Below are positions 38,301-48,604 of a DNA stretch of 64,000 nt, piece by piece. The DNA comes from Ophiosphaerella korrae (taxonomy: Eukaryota > Ascomycota > Dothideomycetes > Pleosporales > Phaeosphaeriaceae), in contig JALNQF010000175.1 in NCBI GenBank assembly GCA_028456385.1, positions 1-64,000 on the forward strand, given 5' to 3'. Both the position numbers and the translations under genes were made by a program. Position 1 is the stretch's first letter. Every line of letters starts with the position of its first letter. Under the pieces are notes generated by a model. The model worked only from the letters and a program-made list of their open reading frames with translations. It did no database searches and was not told the origin of the DNA.

Positions 38301-41195
38301 AGGATATTATCTAGGTATATAAATATAAATACGTCTAAGTACTCTCTTAGTACTATATTAATTCTTTCTTAGAATACTACTAGTACGTTTATTAAGCTAA
38401 ATAGTATAACTAAGTATTTATATAGTCTATACTATATTCTAAATACTATTTTCTACTTATCTCTTTTTTTAATTCTAATTTAGTAGTATACGTTCTAGAT
38501 ATCTAATTTTATAAAGATTCTTACTCTTTATAATTTATTTTATATTTTATCTATTTATAGTAATAGGTATTAGTTCTTATTTATAATTATATTAGTTTTC
38601 TTAAAATCTATATAGAGTCTTTTATTACTTATTCTCTTCTTATCTATAAATATAAGTCTATATACTACTAAAGATTAAGATTCTCTTATCTATTCTTTTT
38701 TTATTATACTTTAGATAAATATTTATTTAATTTTAGATTCTTCTTCTATTTTCTAGTAGACTAAGCTCTATCTTATATCTTTACCTTTTACTAGTTCTAT
38801 TACTAAGTTCTATAGTTAATATTTTAGAAGATAATCTTCTAGCTCTATAAGCTATTTTTCTTATTTCTTATATTTTTTAAGGAATTTTCCCTTATAAGTA
38901 CTTATATTAGCTTTTACTATATCTATTTTATAGTAATTAATCTTTCTTATTCTTTAATTAATATATAGGTTAGTTATTTATAACTATAGTATACCTAATA
39001 TTATATCTTATTTATTATTAATTATTATTATATCTATAACTATATTCTTAATTATTATCTCTTCTAGTTTTAATATAGAGGGAACTGTTTTAAACCTAAT
39101 AGGTTCCTAGAATAGCTTTCCTTTAATTATACTTAGTTATTAAGGGTATATCTTTATTATATACCTTATTCCTTATATTTCTATAAACTTCTTTAATATA
39201 AAGTTTTTTATAGCTCTACTATTAATTATTAATTATACTTCTTTTTCTTAGTATATACTTATTTTTATAATATATAGGCCTTTTATACTTTTTAGCTTTT
39301 CTTATTTAGGTTTTTCTTTAAATTATCTATTCTTCTAAGGCTATTATCTTATCTTACGTTTATAATTCTTATATTTTAGATATTTATTAAATATATACTT
39401 ATACTATAGCTATATTCCTTTAGCGTATTCTTTAGATAGTTTAGGTCTATATCTAATTAATATATATTCTTTATTAGAGATCTAAATTATTTCTTATCTT
39501 TTAATTTCTTTTTTAAAGATTACCTTTATATAGTCTTATCTTCTTTTAAGCTATATATAGTTTTATACTTTTTCTTCTCTATATAAGTAGTAATATATAT
39601 TTAAATATAATACCTATATAATTTTAGCGTATACTAGATATTCTAGATTTATCTTCTCTTTATCTCCTTCTTAGTATCTATCTATACTAGGTCTCTTTAT
39701 TACTAGGATATAGTATATTACTAGTACTTATAGTATATAGGCTTTATTAATCTATTATATTTTTCTTATAAGATACTACTATTCTCTTTATATAAGTATT
39801 CTACTTACTATAACTATATATTATTTTATCTATTATTAGAATATTATAAATTTTATTACTTTAGGATTATATTCTTTCTAGTCTTTATACGCTTCTTCTA
39901 TACTTACAACTAGTAAGTATTTCTAAATAAACTTCTAGTTCTTATTTTATTCTAACGTCTCTATTATTATATAGCTATTATAGCTATATATATTTAACTA
40001 GGTATACTCTATATCTTTTATATTAACTTATCTCTTATCTCTTTTTATTTTAAAAGTAACTATAGTAGTCTCTTTATCTTATACTAGTCCTTTAGCCTAG
40101 ATTAATAGTACTAGAGGCTCTTCTCCTTTTAGTTCTTCTACTAGTAGGTTTATTATATATACTATTTCTTCTAGCTACGCTTTTATTCTACTTTCTTTTA
40201 TTATAGCTACTTTATATCTCTATTTTTATAAAAACTATACTACTCCCTATTTACTAAAAAGATATATATAGTAGTTATTATTATAATAAAAAGTCTAGTA
40301 GAGTATTATATATTATACTTCTTTACTCTCTACTACCTTCTCTTAAGGTTTAGCTTATACTTATAGTACTTCTTTTTTCTTTTTAGTTATTTTTAACTAT
40401 ATTTCTTTCTTTAGGTCTTTACTCTTATAGTCTTTTACAAAGTATCTTAGTTTCTTATATTTATAATATACTATATTTTTTTTTTTTTATAATTAGTAGT
40501 TTTTTACGTAGTAGCCTTTCTTACTATAGTTAAAGTACGTAAAGTCTTTATTTTTTTTTTCTTTCTATCCTTATTAGCGTTAAAGATTATAAGGTCTCCT
40601 TTATTATAGTTTTAAGTATAACCTCTATATTTATTTTTTTTCTATTCTTAAAGATTATTATTAATTTATATTACTTATTACTTTAAAGCTTCTAGTATTC
40701 TTAGTTTCTCTATATAAATTATTTTGTATTAGAATTTTAAGTTTAGTTTTTATTTAAATTATAATATTAAAGCTAACTTATTCTATTCTATATTTTATAA
40801 TAGTTATTTAAACTATAATATATATTCTAGAATACTCTAACTTTGTATAAGCTTTTCTAACTATTCTTTAGCTTATTAGGTAACGTCTATATCTTTAAAT
40901 ACTACTCTTATTTATCTAGTAAAGTATTTGTAACTTCTAAAGATAGCTCTAGTCTTATCTTTCTAGGTTATTAGGGCGTATATTATATAGTCTATCTAGT
41001 AAAGTTTAAACTATCTTATTATATTTTCTTTAAGATATATTCTAATATATATTACCTTCTTTTCTTCTATATTAAAGTATAGTACTTATATATCTATCTA
41101 GAGTTATACTAAAGCTATAAAAGGTCTTAGTTTTTTTCTTATTCTATTAAATTTTTTAAAGATAGGTATTTTAGGTAGCTTCTTTATTATACTTA

Positions 41196-42260
41196 TATTA
41201 GGAGGTAGCTAGAAGATAATAGTACTTGCTATAAGCTATAGGAGATAGTAAAGAGATAATAGATAATATTTAATAGTACTCTTAGTATCTAAGGGAGAGT
41301 AATACTTACTTTACTCTTTTTATAAGTATTAAGCCTTTTATACACCTATATAGCGTATTAGCCCTACTTTAGACTATAACTATATAATGTTATAATCTTT
41401 AGTATATTAGCTCTACCCCCTTAACTCGTACTAGAGTTTACGAGAGTCTTAAGTATTTAGAGAACTTTTATTATAGAGCCTCCCCCTCTAGCTAGTATTC
41501 TTACTAGTATTTTAAAGTGCGACCTTAATAAAAACCCTAAACCTTTAGGAAAAAGGGGAAAAGAGTATCCGCGTACCTTACGCGCTATACCTACGCGTTA
41601 GGCATATTGTTGTTGTTATGCTCGTGCACAATATTCTATTTGTATTTTAATAATAAGTAAAAGATCGTTGCTTACGTAATTGCGTTTGCTCTTAGCAGAG
41701 CCTGTGTAAAAAATATTTTTCTTTTTGTAATTGTTTTGCTTATCCTCTCATCTACTACAGCGCACATTCAACACATACGCAGCGCATATTCAGCAATCGT
41801 CGCTATAGTCTATTATCCTCGCCCAAAATTCATCAAGAAGAGTGACGTTCGTCAAGCCCTGCCTTTCAAGTGGAGCACAGATGCCAAGCGCGCCGATCAT
41901 GACGCTTCGTATGCTACTTGCCTGCGCTGCGCTCAAAGCATTGTCAACCAGGAGGAGATCTGTAACAAGCCGGAAGCGCGTCGTTGCCAGCATTGTTCTG
42001 TCAGCAATCGTGGTGGCTGCGCCTTGGTAACTATTTCAGAGACGTGCTCCTTGTGTGCGCTTCGATTGATGTAAACAGGTGCCTCCCGCGCTCAATGTCA
42101 CGCTGTAGGCCGCAGTAGGCCGTAGCTGCGCAAAGCGCAAGCAAGGGCGAGGGCCCTTGGGCAATATATATACTGTTCTACTCCTGTATTCAACGTTGTT
42201 AAATACTTGGTTACCTTTTTGGGTTTGTTTGGCGCAGTGGAGTAGAGCTGCTACATAACA
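41196..42260 (-). repeat. Solo LTR of family C inserted in A7 gag, with RIP-free GC-richer core
   Basis: The 1,065-bp insert is flanked by the direct repeat ACTTA (41191-41195 and 42261-42265). It has related ends: TATTAGG, a RIP form of TGTTAGG, on the left and ACATAACA on the right. Bases 41196-41480 match, in reverse complement, the LTR remnant of the family C element at 31741-32027. Bases about 41480-42240 have no match elsewhere in the window, are far richer in G+C and retain CpA/TpG steps, so RIP has not acted on them. A TATA-like run lies at 42164-42172. Either the family C LTR is about 1 kb and its outer part is too rare to be hit, or the core is a separate captured sequence. Confidence 0.72.
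41736..42074 (+). other. Cysteine-rich open frame in the RIP-free core of the C solo LTR
   Basis: This is a 112-codon open frame with no in-frame ATG near its start; its first codon is TTG. It has cysteines at about residues 62, 65, 76, 84, 87 and 95 (spacing CxxC, x10, C, x7, CxxC, x7, C), then 104 and 107. The spacing resembles small Zn-binding CxxC proteins often annotated in fungal repeat-rich regions. It may be a relic exon or a chance frame within the LTR. It lies antisense to the direction of the family C LTR. No function is assigned. Confidence 0.3.
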
Positions 42261-42579
42261 ACTTATCTCTAGTCTTTAGGTAATTAATTCTATTTAATTC
42301 TAGCCTTTAATAATAGCCTTAATCTATACTTTATTTTATTTTACGTAATCTTTTAGTTCTTTATTTTATATTTCTAAGGCGTTAATTACTATCTTTATAT
42401 CTTCTTTCTCTAAGATTAAGTTATTTATATAATTCTTAATATCTTTCTATACTATATTATCTAACTTATAACTACTTATAGGTATCTTAGCTACCCTTTT
42501 AGTTAAACTTTCTACTATTATATTAGCTAGACTATACGCTACTTACGCTTTACTTCTTGTAATAACTAAATTAGTAAGG

Positions 42580-43036
42580 TGTAATAGGTGTTACTAGAGT
42601 CGACTCCTAATACCTAAAGGTTATTAGTAGATTAGGAAGTAATAATAAAAGCTTATATAAGGATCTATAATAACTATAAATAATAGAAGATATTTTATAA
42701 CTATCTTGTATTAGTATTCTATAGTTAAAGAATTAAATTACTAATACTATCCTAATAATACGTATATTATTAGCTATATACTTGTACTAATCTATTTATA
42801 TAATAGTATAGATTACTACTAATCTATACGTATGTAACTATAGATTACCTTAATCTATTTATACGTTATTATAGATTACTTTAATCTATTTATACGTAAT
42901 TATAGATTACTACTACGTGTCCTAGTTATAAGTAGTTTCCTAATTAAGGTTATTACTCTACTCGTCCTATACTTTATTAGTACCTAAGTTAAGACTAATT
43001 AGTTCTATCTCGATTTCTCTTATTACGCCTATAACA
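42580..43036 (-). repeat. 5' LTR of A7
   Basis: It starts TGTAATAGGTG and ends GCCTATAACA in plus coordinates, the best preserved LTR termini of family A here. CpG and CpA steps survive better than in most copies. Inverted units TAATCTATTTATACGT/ATAGATTAC repeat at about 42788-42912. The leader CCTTACTAATTTAG lies on its inner side (42566-42579 on the minus strand). Confidence 0.87.
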
Positions 43037-43509
43037 CTTTACCTCTTTTCTTAGTTATACTTTCTACTATTATATTAGCTTAGACTATACGCTACTTATA
43101 CTTTACTTCTTCTAATAACTAGATTAGTAAAGTATAATAGAGTTACCTATTATTAACTATAGATAACTACTAAAAGAGTATAGTAGATTAAAAGTTAATA
43201 ATAAAAGTACGTATTATAATTAAGTAATAAGCTATAAATAATAGAAAGATTTTTACAATATTAATATATTATTACTTATAGTTAGTAATTAAATTACTAA
43301 TACTATCCTAATAATTTATACTACTACTAATTATATACTTATACTAATCTATTTATATAACTTTATAGATTACTTTAATCTATTATATATATTTATAGAT
43401 TACTCTATATTACGTATCTAGGTTATTACTCTACTTATCTTATACTTTATTAGTACTTAAGTTAAAACTAATTAGCTCTATCTCGATTTCTCTTATTATA
43501 CCTATAATA
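43037..43509 (-). mobile_element. Family A copy A8, 5' LTR and gag start only
   Basis: Bases 43037-43130 match the first part of gag and leader of family A in reverse complement. Bases 43131-43509 are a shortened 379-bp 5' LTR (starts TATAATAG, ends CCTATAATA). The copy is cut by the A7 5' LTR. Confidence 0.75.
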
Positions 43510-44451
43510 CTTATAATAGATTTTATTAAGTACTATAATTAGAATAAGATTTTCTTTATAGTTTATCTTTTTTATTTAACTTATATACTTTAGCTACTTA
43601 ATATTATTATATTTAAGCTTCTCTTATCTACTTACTTAGCTTAAGTAGTAGCTTTTATAAAAAGATATTAAAGTCTTACTTTTATAAGTAAAAAAAACTT
43701 CTATCTAATATTTATAGCTACTTAAAAAGTATTTTTTAAAAAAGAGACTATTTTTAAATCTTTTAAAGTAACTAGCTTTTTACTTTTTAAACTAAAAGTA
43801 ATACTTAAAAGATTTAACTATAAGTAGCTTATATAAAGTAGCTTAAGTAATAGTAACTTTTTAGTTTTAAGTACTTTAAACTAGAGAAAAACTAAGAGCT
43901 TACTTTACTAAGTAGTAAAAGATAAATATAACTTATAAGCTTAAAAGCTTAGCTAAGCCTTCTATTAAATTTTAGTTTAAAAAAGCCTCTTTAAGTATAA
44001 AGTTTATAGTCTTAGATAGGCTCTTACTAATAAGAGATTATATAAAAAGTAAAATAAGTATTTACTTTTAGAGTAGTATAATAAGTATAATAGTAGAGCT
44101 ATATTCTAGTTTCTTAAGAAAGTAGAGAAAGTATATAATTGTTAGTAGTAGTAAGAGCTAGAAGAAGAGTAGTAAAAACTCTAGAAAGCTAAGAGAGCTT
44201 ATATATAAGAGGAGTAAAAGTAGGCTAAGTTTTAGGTACTTTAGTAGTAGCGTATAGTAAGATTAGTAGCTTAAGTAGTACGTAAGAATAAGAGGGCTAA
44301 GAAGGTAGTAGAATAGGCCTCTAGAATAGCTACTCGTAGGACTTAATAACAACTTAAACAAGCTCTTAAAGCTGCCTAGAAGCGTAAGAGAAGTAGCCTT
44401 AAGGTATCTACTTAGGTAGACTTAAAAAAGAGAGCTGCTGCGCAGCCTTAA
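43510..44451 (+). mobile_element. Pogo/Fot1-like DNA transposase remnant (C-terminal part)
   Basis: From about 44080 to the TAA at 44449-44451 one frame, with TAG/TAA read as Gln/Trp, gives the Lys/Glu/Ala-rich tail typical of fungal Fot1/pogo-type DDE transposases. This includes the NSxAIF...KKV-E lead-in followed by a long charged helix. The 43510-44080 part is too decayed to show the DDE core with confidence. Terminal inverted repeats were not found. RIP decay fades along this feature towards the right, and the 3' third has normal base composition. Confidence 0.6.
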
Positions 44452-45482
44452 TGTTGTAGAGAGGCATTAGGTGCTGTAGTAGCTCTGCTGCTATCTTAGT
44501 CACGTTATGGCTGAGTAATCAAGCTGCTAGTTAAATATAGATAGCTATATATATCAACCAAGGCCTATAGAGCTCAACTCTAGAAAATATTGCAGTAATA
44601 GCTATTATACGTGGCTCTGTAGCCTCATGTTTGGTTGCTACTTTGGCGTTCGGAGCGGGCGTTGCGCCGTCCCGGGCGTTGCGCCGTCCACCTCGGTATA
44701 GAATCTGATACAGGTACCGTGATAGGGATACTCTATCGACTTAGTGGCGGGATATCCGTGCTAGCGCTGGAGCTGTTAAACTATTCCAAGGTTACCTAAG
44801 GTAACTACTTAATTATCCATAAATCTGAACACCCTACTTGACGAAGGAAGCGTCTTCCGCAAGGAAGCCAAGGACATCCACTCAGCCATATCGAAATTCA
44901 AAGAAACAATTCTTTGTGATGCAGAATGCAAATGCATTGGTCTAGCAGCATCACTCGGTCTAAACGCAAGCGTGTAGGTACCACATATATCCCCACGTGT
45001 GCCTGCGGAGACGAGTGCGGCTAACGTAATACGGCAGGTCAAGACCGGTTCCACCCCAGATGTCGGAGACGCACCCAAGATGGGACCTACATTTCACGCT
45101 GCCAATGTGCCAGGACGCAGATCAATATGCTGTTTAGACAACAGCCTGGGGATGCTCCTGGCAACGTGAGTTCTCCATTGGAGACGGATTGTTATGCCAA
45201 CTACTAACCCTTGCTTAATACGGGAAAAGGAACAACACGGGCAGGTGTCCTCCAAGTATAGGAAACCCGCCAAACTGCAGAGTCATTGGGCATGCTTCAC
45301 GGCGGTATTACACATGTTCGAGGTAGCAAAGCATTATGCCATAACAAATATGTACTTAAACGACCAGTCAAACCGCTGCATAATGATTGAGAACCCCCAC
45401 CGCCAACAAGGATTGCCAACATACTCCTTTGAACTTCGATACCTCGTTTCTCAAAGGTTTCGTTATCTTATTGGCCTCCAAT
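44452..45482. other. Intergenic transition from RIP block to gene-rich DNA
   Basis: No convincing gene is seen. Base composition changes from AT-rich to normal near 44,400-44,500. An exact 17-bp tandem duplication (CGGGCGTTGCGCCGTCC) lies at 44656-44689. A short odd palindrome GTTACCTAAGGTAAC lies at 44791-44805. Open frames here are short and have no codon or motif support. Confidence 0.6.
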
Positions 45483-46285
45483 ATGAAGGTTCTCGCCCAA
45501 TCCCTACTTCCTTTCTCCCTCCTTGTCACCAGCGCGCTCTCTGCACCAACGGCTACTCCCGCACAGGGGCCAAGCTTTCCCATCACTGACCTCATCGGCA
45601 CTGAGCTTACCGTCAGTGAATACGCGTCACAACTTGAGGACAAGACCGAAGAGCCAAAGTTGACGAAGCGACAATACAATGGAGATACATACAATCAATT
45701 GACGGACGGTACCGCATGCCGTGAAATTACCTTGATTTACGCTCGTGGCACCACCCAGGCTGGAAATGTTGGAGACCCAGATTCCGAAGGACCCACATTC
45801 TTCAACGCTTTGGCCAGCCGTCTTGGAGGCACAAATCGATTGGCCATTCAAGGCGTTACATACGCAGCCAATATCTTTGGATTCCTAGCCGGTGGCGATT
45901 CTGCTGGCAGCACAACGACTTTCAACTTGATCAACCAGGCCATCTCACGCTGCCCATCGACCAAGATTGTCCTCTCGGGTTACAGCCAAGGTGCCCAGCT
46001 TGTCCACACCGCTACTCAGAGGCTCTCTGCTGCGGCGGCCGCGAAGGTCAGCGCCAGTAAGTGGTCCATCCTTTATTCTTTGATCCCACGCTAACATCAT
46101 CAGTCGTTGTCTTTGGCGACCCAGATCGCGATGAAACTTTCGGCAGCGTCGACACGTCCAAAATCCTTATTATCTGTCATGACGGTGACAACATCTGCGA
46201 CAATGGGATCATCATTACTCCCCAGCACAGGAATTACGAAATCGATGCTCCTGCTGCGGCTGCATTTGTTGCGGCCAGAGTTTAA
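45483..46285 (+). CDS. Cutinase (carbohydrate esterase family 5), secreted
   Basis: The product hydrolyses ester bonds of cutin or similar polyesters outside the cell. The coding exons are 45483-46056 and 46104-46285, giving 251 aa. The 47-nt intron has a GTAAGT donor, a GCTAAC branch at 46090-46095 and a CAG acceptor. Residues 1 to about 20 form a signal peptide. A Lys-Arg site at 62-63 suggests a Kex2-cleaved pro-segment. The GYSQG nucleophile motif (Ser168), Asp220 in GDNIC and His233 complete the catalytic triad. Cys79/Cys156 and Cys216/Cys223 fit the family's disulfides. The ATG at 45483 is chosen because it starts the signal peptide; an open frame extends upstream. It is the first gene beyond the RIP block, about 1 kb away, and shows no RIP damage. 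Confidence 0.93.
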
Positions 46286-47051
46286 TCATAAAATCTTAGT
46301 TTAGGATTGATAACTGCAAAATTAATGTCAAGTAATCACCCGTATTGTTGGCTTCGAGTGCATATCATCTGATCTTCAAATTATCTCCACTCTCATGAAA
46401 GATATAGTAGCCTTCACCGTTGTTGCGTATTCGATATAATTGGCATCATTTTTTTGCTGCTCTGCCAATATGTATCGGTCAATCTCACCCTTCGTCACTG
46501 CGAAATACTGAAGCGGCGGGTTAAGAATTTTACTGTAGGTGTAAAATGAGAGAGATACTGATACTATCCTAGAGTGTTTTCATACTCGCAGAGCCATTGC
46601 GCAAAGCTCATACCTCAAATTATGGCGTAAATGTCTCTAGTAAGCAAATAGTAGCAGCGACGTCGAGATAGGTATATTCGATATTAATAGGGGTAGTCAT
46701 CTTGGGCGTTACCCTATGTTGATGTCAACCGCATTGAACTCTGTAAAAAGCCTTGAAAAACTTTACCAATATCTAATTGCGTGTCATGTCAGTAATCTGA
46801 GCAATGCTCTATATGGCAAGTATGAGTCAAGTAGCGCAGATGTCGTGCTTGCCCCACAGATGTTCGATCCCGACTATTTGCCTCAAGCTCGCCTTGCAAA
46901 AAAATTATCATCAAGCCGCCAAGGTATTCTTGAATTATGTAACCAATATTGAGGCAATGTTAGGGATATTAAAGATGCGCATCGCAGGACGATACAAGAC
47001 CAGCATTCTTTCGTTCATTTTCTGTCTGGCCGTTGTCGAGACTTGATAATC
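46286..47051. other. Intergenic region between cutinase and transporter
   Basis: This 766-bp stretch has somewhat higher AT content than the flanking genes. No frame with family resemblance, no tRNA-like fold and no repeat was noticed. It presumably holds the cutinase 3' end and the transporter promoter. Confidence 0.5.
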
Positions 47052-48604
47052 ATGTCGACCACCACTTCGGAGCATACAAGCTCATTCGTCGACAAACGCC
47101 AGTCCTTCTTCCGATCCGTTCCTTTCTCGATTATCATCGCATGCGGCGTCTCATTCACGGCGCCGGGTATGTGGGATGCCCTCGGAGGTCTAGGAGCAGG
47201 AGGAGCAGCCGAGCCATATGCCGTATCTGCTGCTAATGCGCTGGTGTACGGCTTGTTCTCCATTGTCTGTGTCCTAGCTGGAGCCATCAACAACCGCATC
47301 GGACTCAAGTATGGATTGGCTCTGGGCGCCATCGGTTATCCCTTGTATGGCGCCGAATTGTATACAAACAACGTGAACGCAAACACCTGGTTCATGCTCT
47401 TCGGTAGCGCGCTCTGTGGAATATCGGCAGGTTTCTTTTGGGCTGCTGAGGCCGCTATCATCATTGGATATCCTTCGCCCGGTGACCGCGCGTTTTACCT
47501 TGCTATCTGGCAATCAGCTAAAGCTGCTGGCCCAAGGTATGACTCCTCAATCCAAATCGTCTAATCCATAATCATGTGCTAATATGTTGTAGTATGTCCT
47601 CTCTCTTTGATGCTACGAGGGGGATGTTATTTATGAACCACGTTTACTGACTTTGTATTTCTCTAGTCGTCGGCGGTGCAATCAACCTCGGCCTGAACGC
47701 AGACAGGCAAACTGCTGGATCAGTTTCATCACCGACATACATTGTGTTCATCGCAATCATGTGCCTAGGCTTACCAGTCGCTGTGTCTCTCACCAGCCGA
47801 CAAAGTCTGGCGAAGAAATGGCACAAAAGTCGTAATAGCGAAGGCATCCAGCTGGGGCAAGGAATTCCATGCCGCTGGCAAGCTTTTCGTAAGCCGGAGA
47901 ATCCTTCTCTTGCTCCCAGCGTTCTTCATCAGTTACTTCTACAACGGATTCGTGAGCACTTGGTTGACGACATACTTTACTGTTCGCTCCCGAGCCTTTT
48001 CCAGCTTCTTCACGAACTTTGCCGGTATTTTTAGCTCGTTCATCATTGCTGCGTTGCTCGATAACCAAAAGATCCACATCAAGGCTCGCGGACGCATCGC
48101 GTTTCTCTCCATCATAACGATTCTCATTGGCGCTTGGATCTGGGCAACCATCCTGCAGAAGGAGTTTTACGATATGCCCAAGGCCTCAGTCTTTGATTGG
48201 TTCAAGGGAGGTTTTGGAAAGAGCTATGCGCTTGTCTTCTTTTGGCAATTTGGTGGGCAGGCATTCCAGCAGTTTTTGTATTGGGTTGTCGGGCAGTATG
48301 CTACCGACTTGTCGGATCTGAGCCACCATACTGGAATTCTCAGAGGTATAGAAGCGCTGGGACAGACTGTTGCTTGGGCGTAAGTAATCCTATGTCGGTT
48401 TCTTGAACATTCACTGACGAGATCAACAGGATGCAATCCCAAGGTGGCGCCAACCACTTTGTCAGTATTGGAATCAACTTTGGCTTTATGGTCCTCTGTG
48501 TAATACCTACATGGTTTGTGATTTCCGAACTCGAAGGAAGCCATGAAGTGCGTGTTATGGAGGAAGAGGTTCAGACAGTTGGAAAGCTGGATGCTCAAGC
48601 CTGA
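47052..48604 (+). CDS. UNC93-like major facilitator transporter, with 1-nt frame break
   Basis: The product is a multi-pass membrane protein of the UNC93-like MFS group, substrate unknown. Exons are 47052-47535, 47667-48379 and 48430-48604. The first gap (47536-47666) only gives the conserved join if read as a twin intron, described separately. The second intron has a GTAAGT donor and CAACAG acceptor. Spliced coding length is 1,372 nt, one base too many. The frame must shift at about 47786-47789 (GTGTCTCTCACC): before it reads MCLGLPVAV, after it LSPADKVWRRNGT, and both sides match the family. With the shift allowed the protein is about 456 aa with an N-terminal tail, about 11-12 hydrophobic segments and an acidic C-terminus. 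It may be a young pseudogene or a sequence error. The ATG at 47052 (ATGTCGACC) is the first in frame. Confidence 0.82.
47536..47666 (+). other. Probable twin intron (stwintron, [D1,2] type) in the UNC93-like gene
   Basis: An internal intron at 47537-47592 (GTATGA donor, GCTAAT branch at 47578-47583, TAG acceptor) splits the donor of an external intron after its first G. Removing the internal intron joins G47536 to TATGT at 47593, creating a consensus GTATGT donor. The external intron then ends with branch TACTGAC (47645-47651) and TAG at 47664-47666. The joined exons read AAGP-I-VGGAINLGLN, the expected family sequence. Splicing as one intron with the visible GTATGA donor, or as two consecutive introns, breaks the frame. 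Confidence 0.78.

Larger units (their letters stand above)
34906..43036 (-). mobile_element. Family A copy A7, LTR to LTR, minus strand, interrupted by a family C solo LTR
   Basis: The 3' LTR (34906-35363, 458 bp) and 5' LTR (42580-43036, 457 bp) enclose the reverse complement of family A. From left to right these are the 3' antisense-frame region (about 35420-36050), chromodomain (about 36000-36170), integrase (about 36600-37330), RNase H, RT (about 38100-38700, YLDN box about 38310), protease, CCHC knuckles (about 40430-40570) and gag. Gag is split by an insertion at 41196-42260. The LTRs carry a distinct array of TAATCTATTTATA...TATAGATTAC units. Left flank is family C and right flank family A (A8). 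Flanking pentamers TACTA and CTTTA do not match. Confidence 0.88.

Noticed and set aside
1..44450. AT-rich block as a mitochondrial or organellar insert, or a CRISPR-like array
   Set aside because: Gypsy protein order, LTRs and transition-type decay explain the composition. Repeats are LTRs and minisatellites without regular spacers.
44809..45078. Minus-strand 89-codon open frame and the plus-strand frame at 45194-45589
   Set aside because: Translations have no family resemblance or signal, and the second overlaps the cutinase start in another frame. Length is within chance for this base composition.
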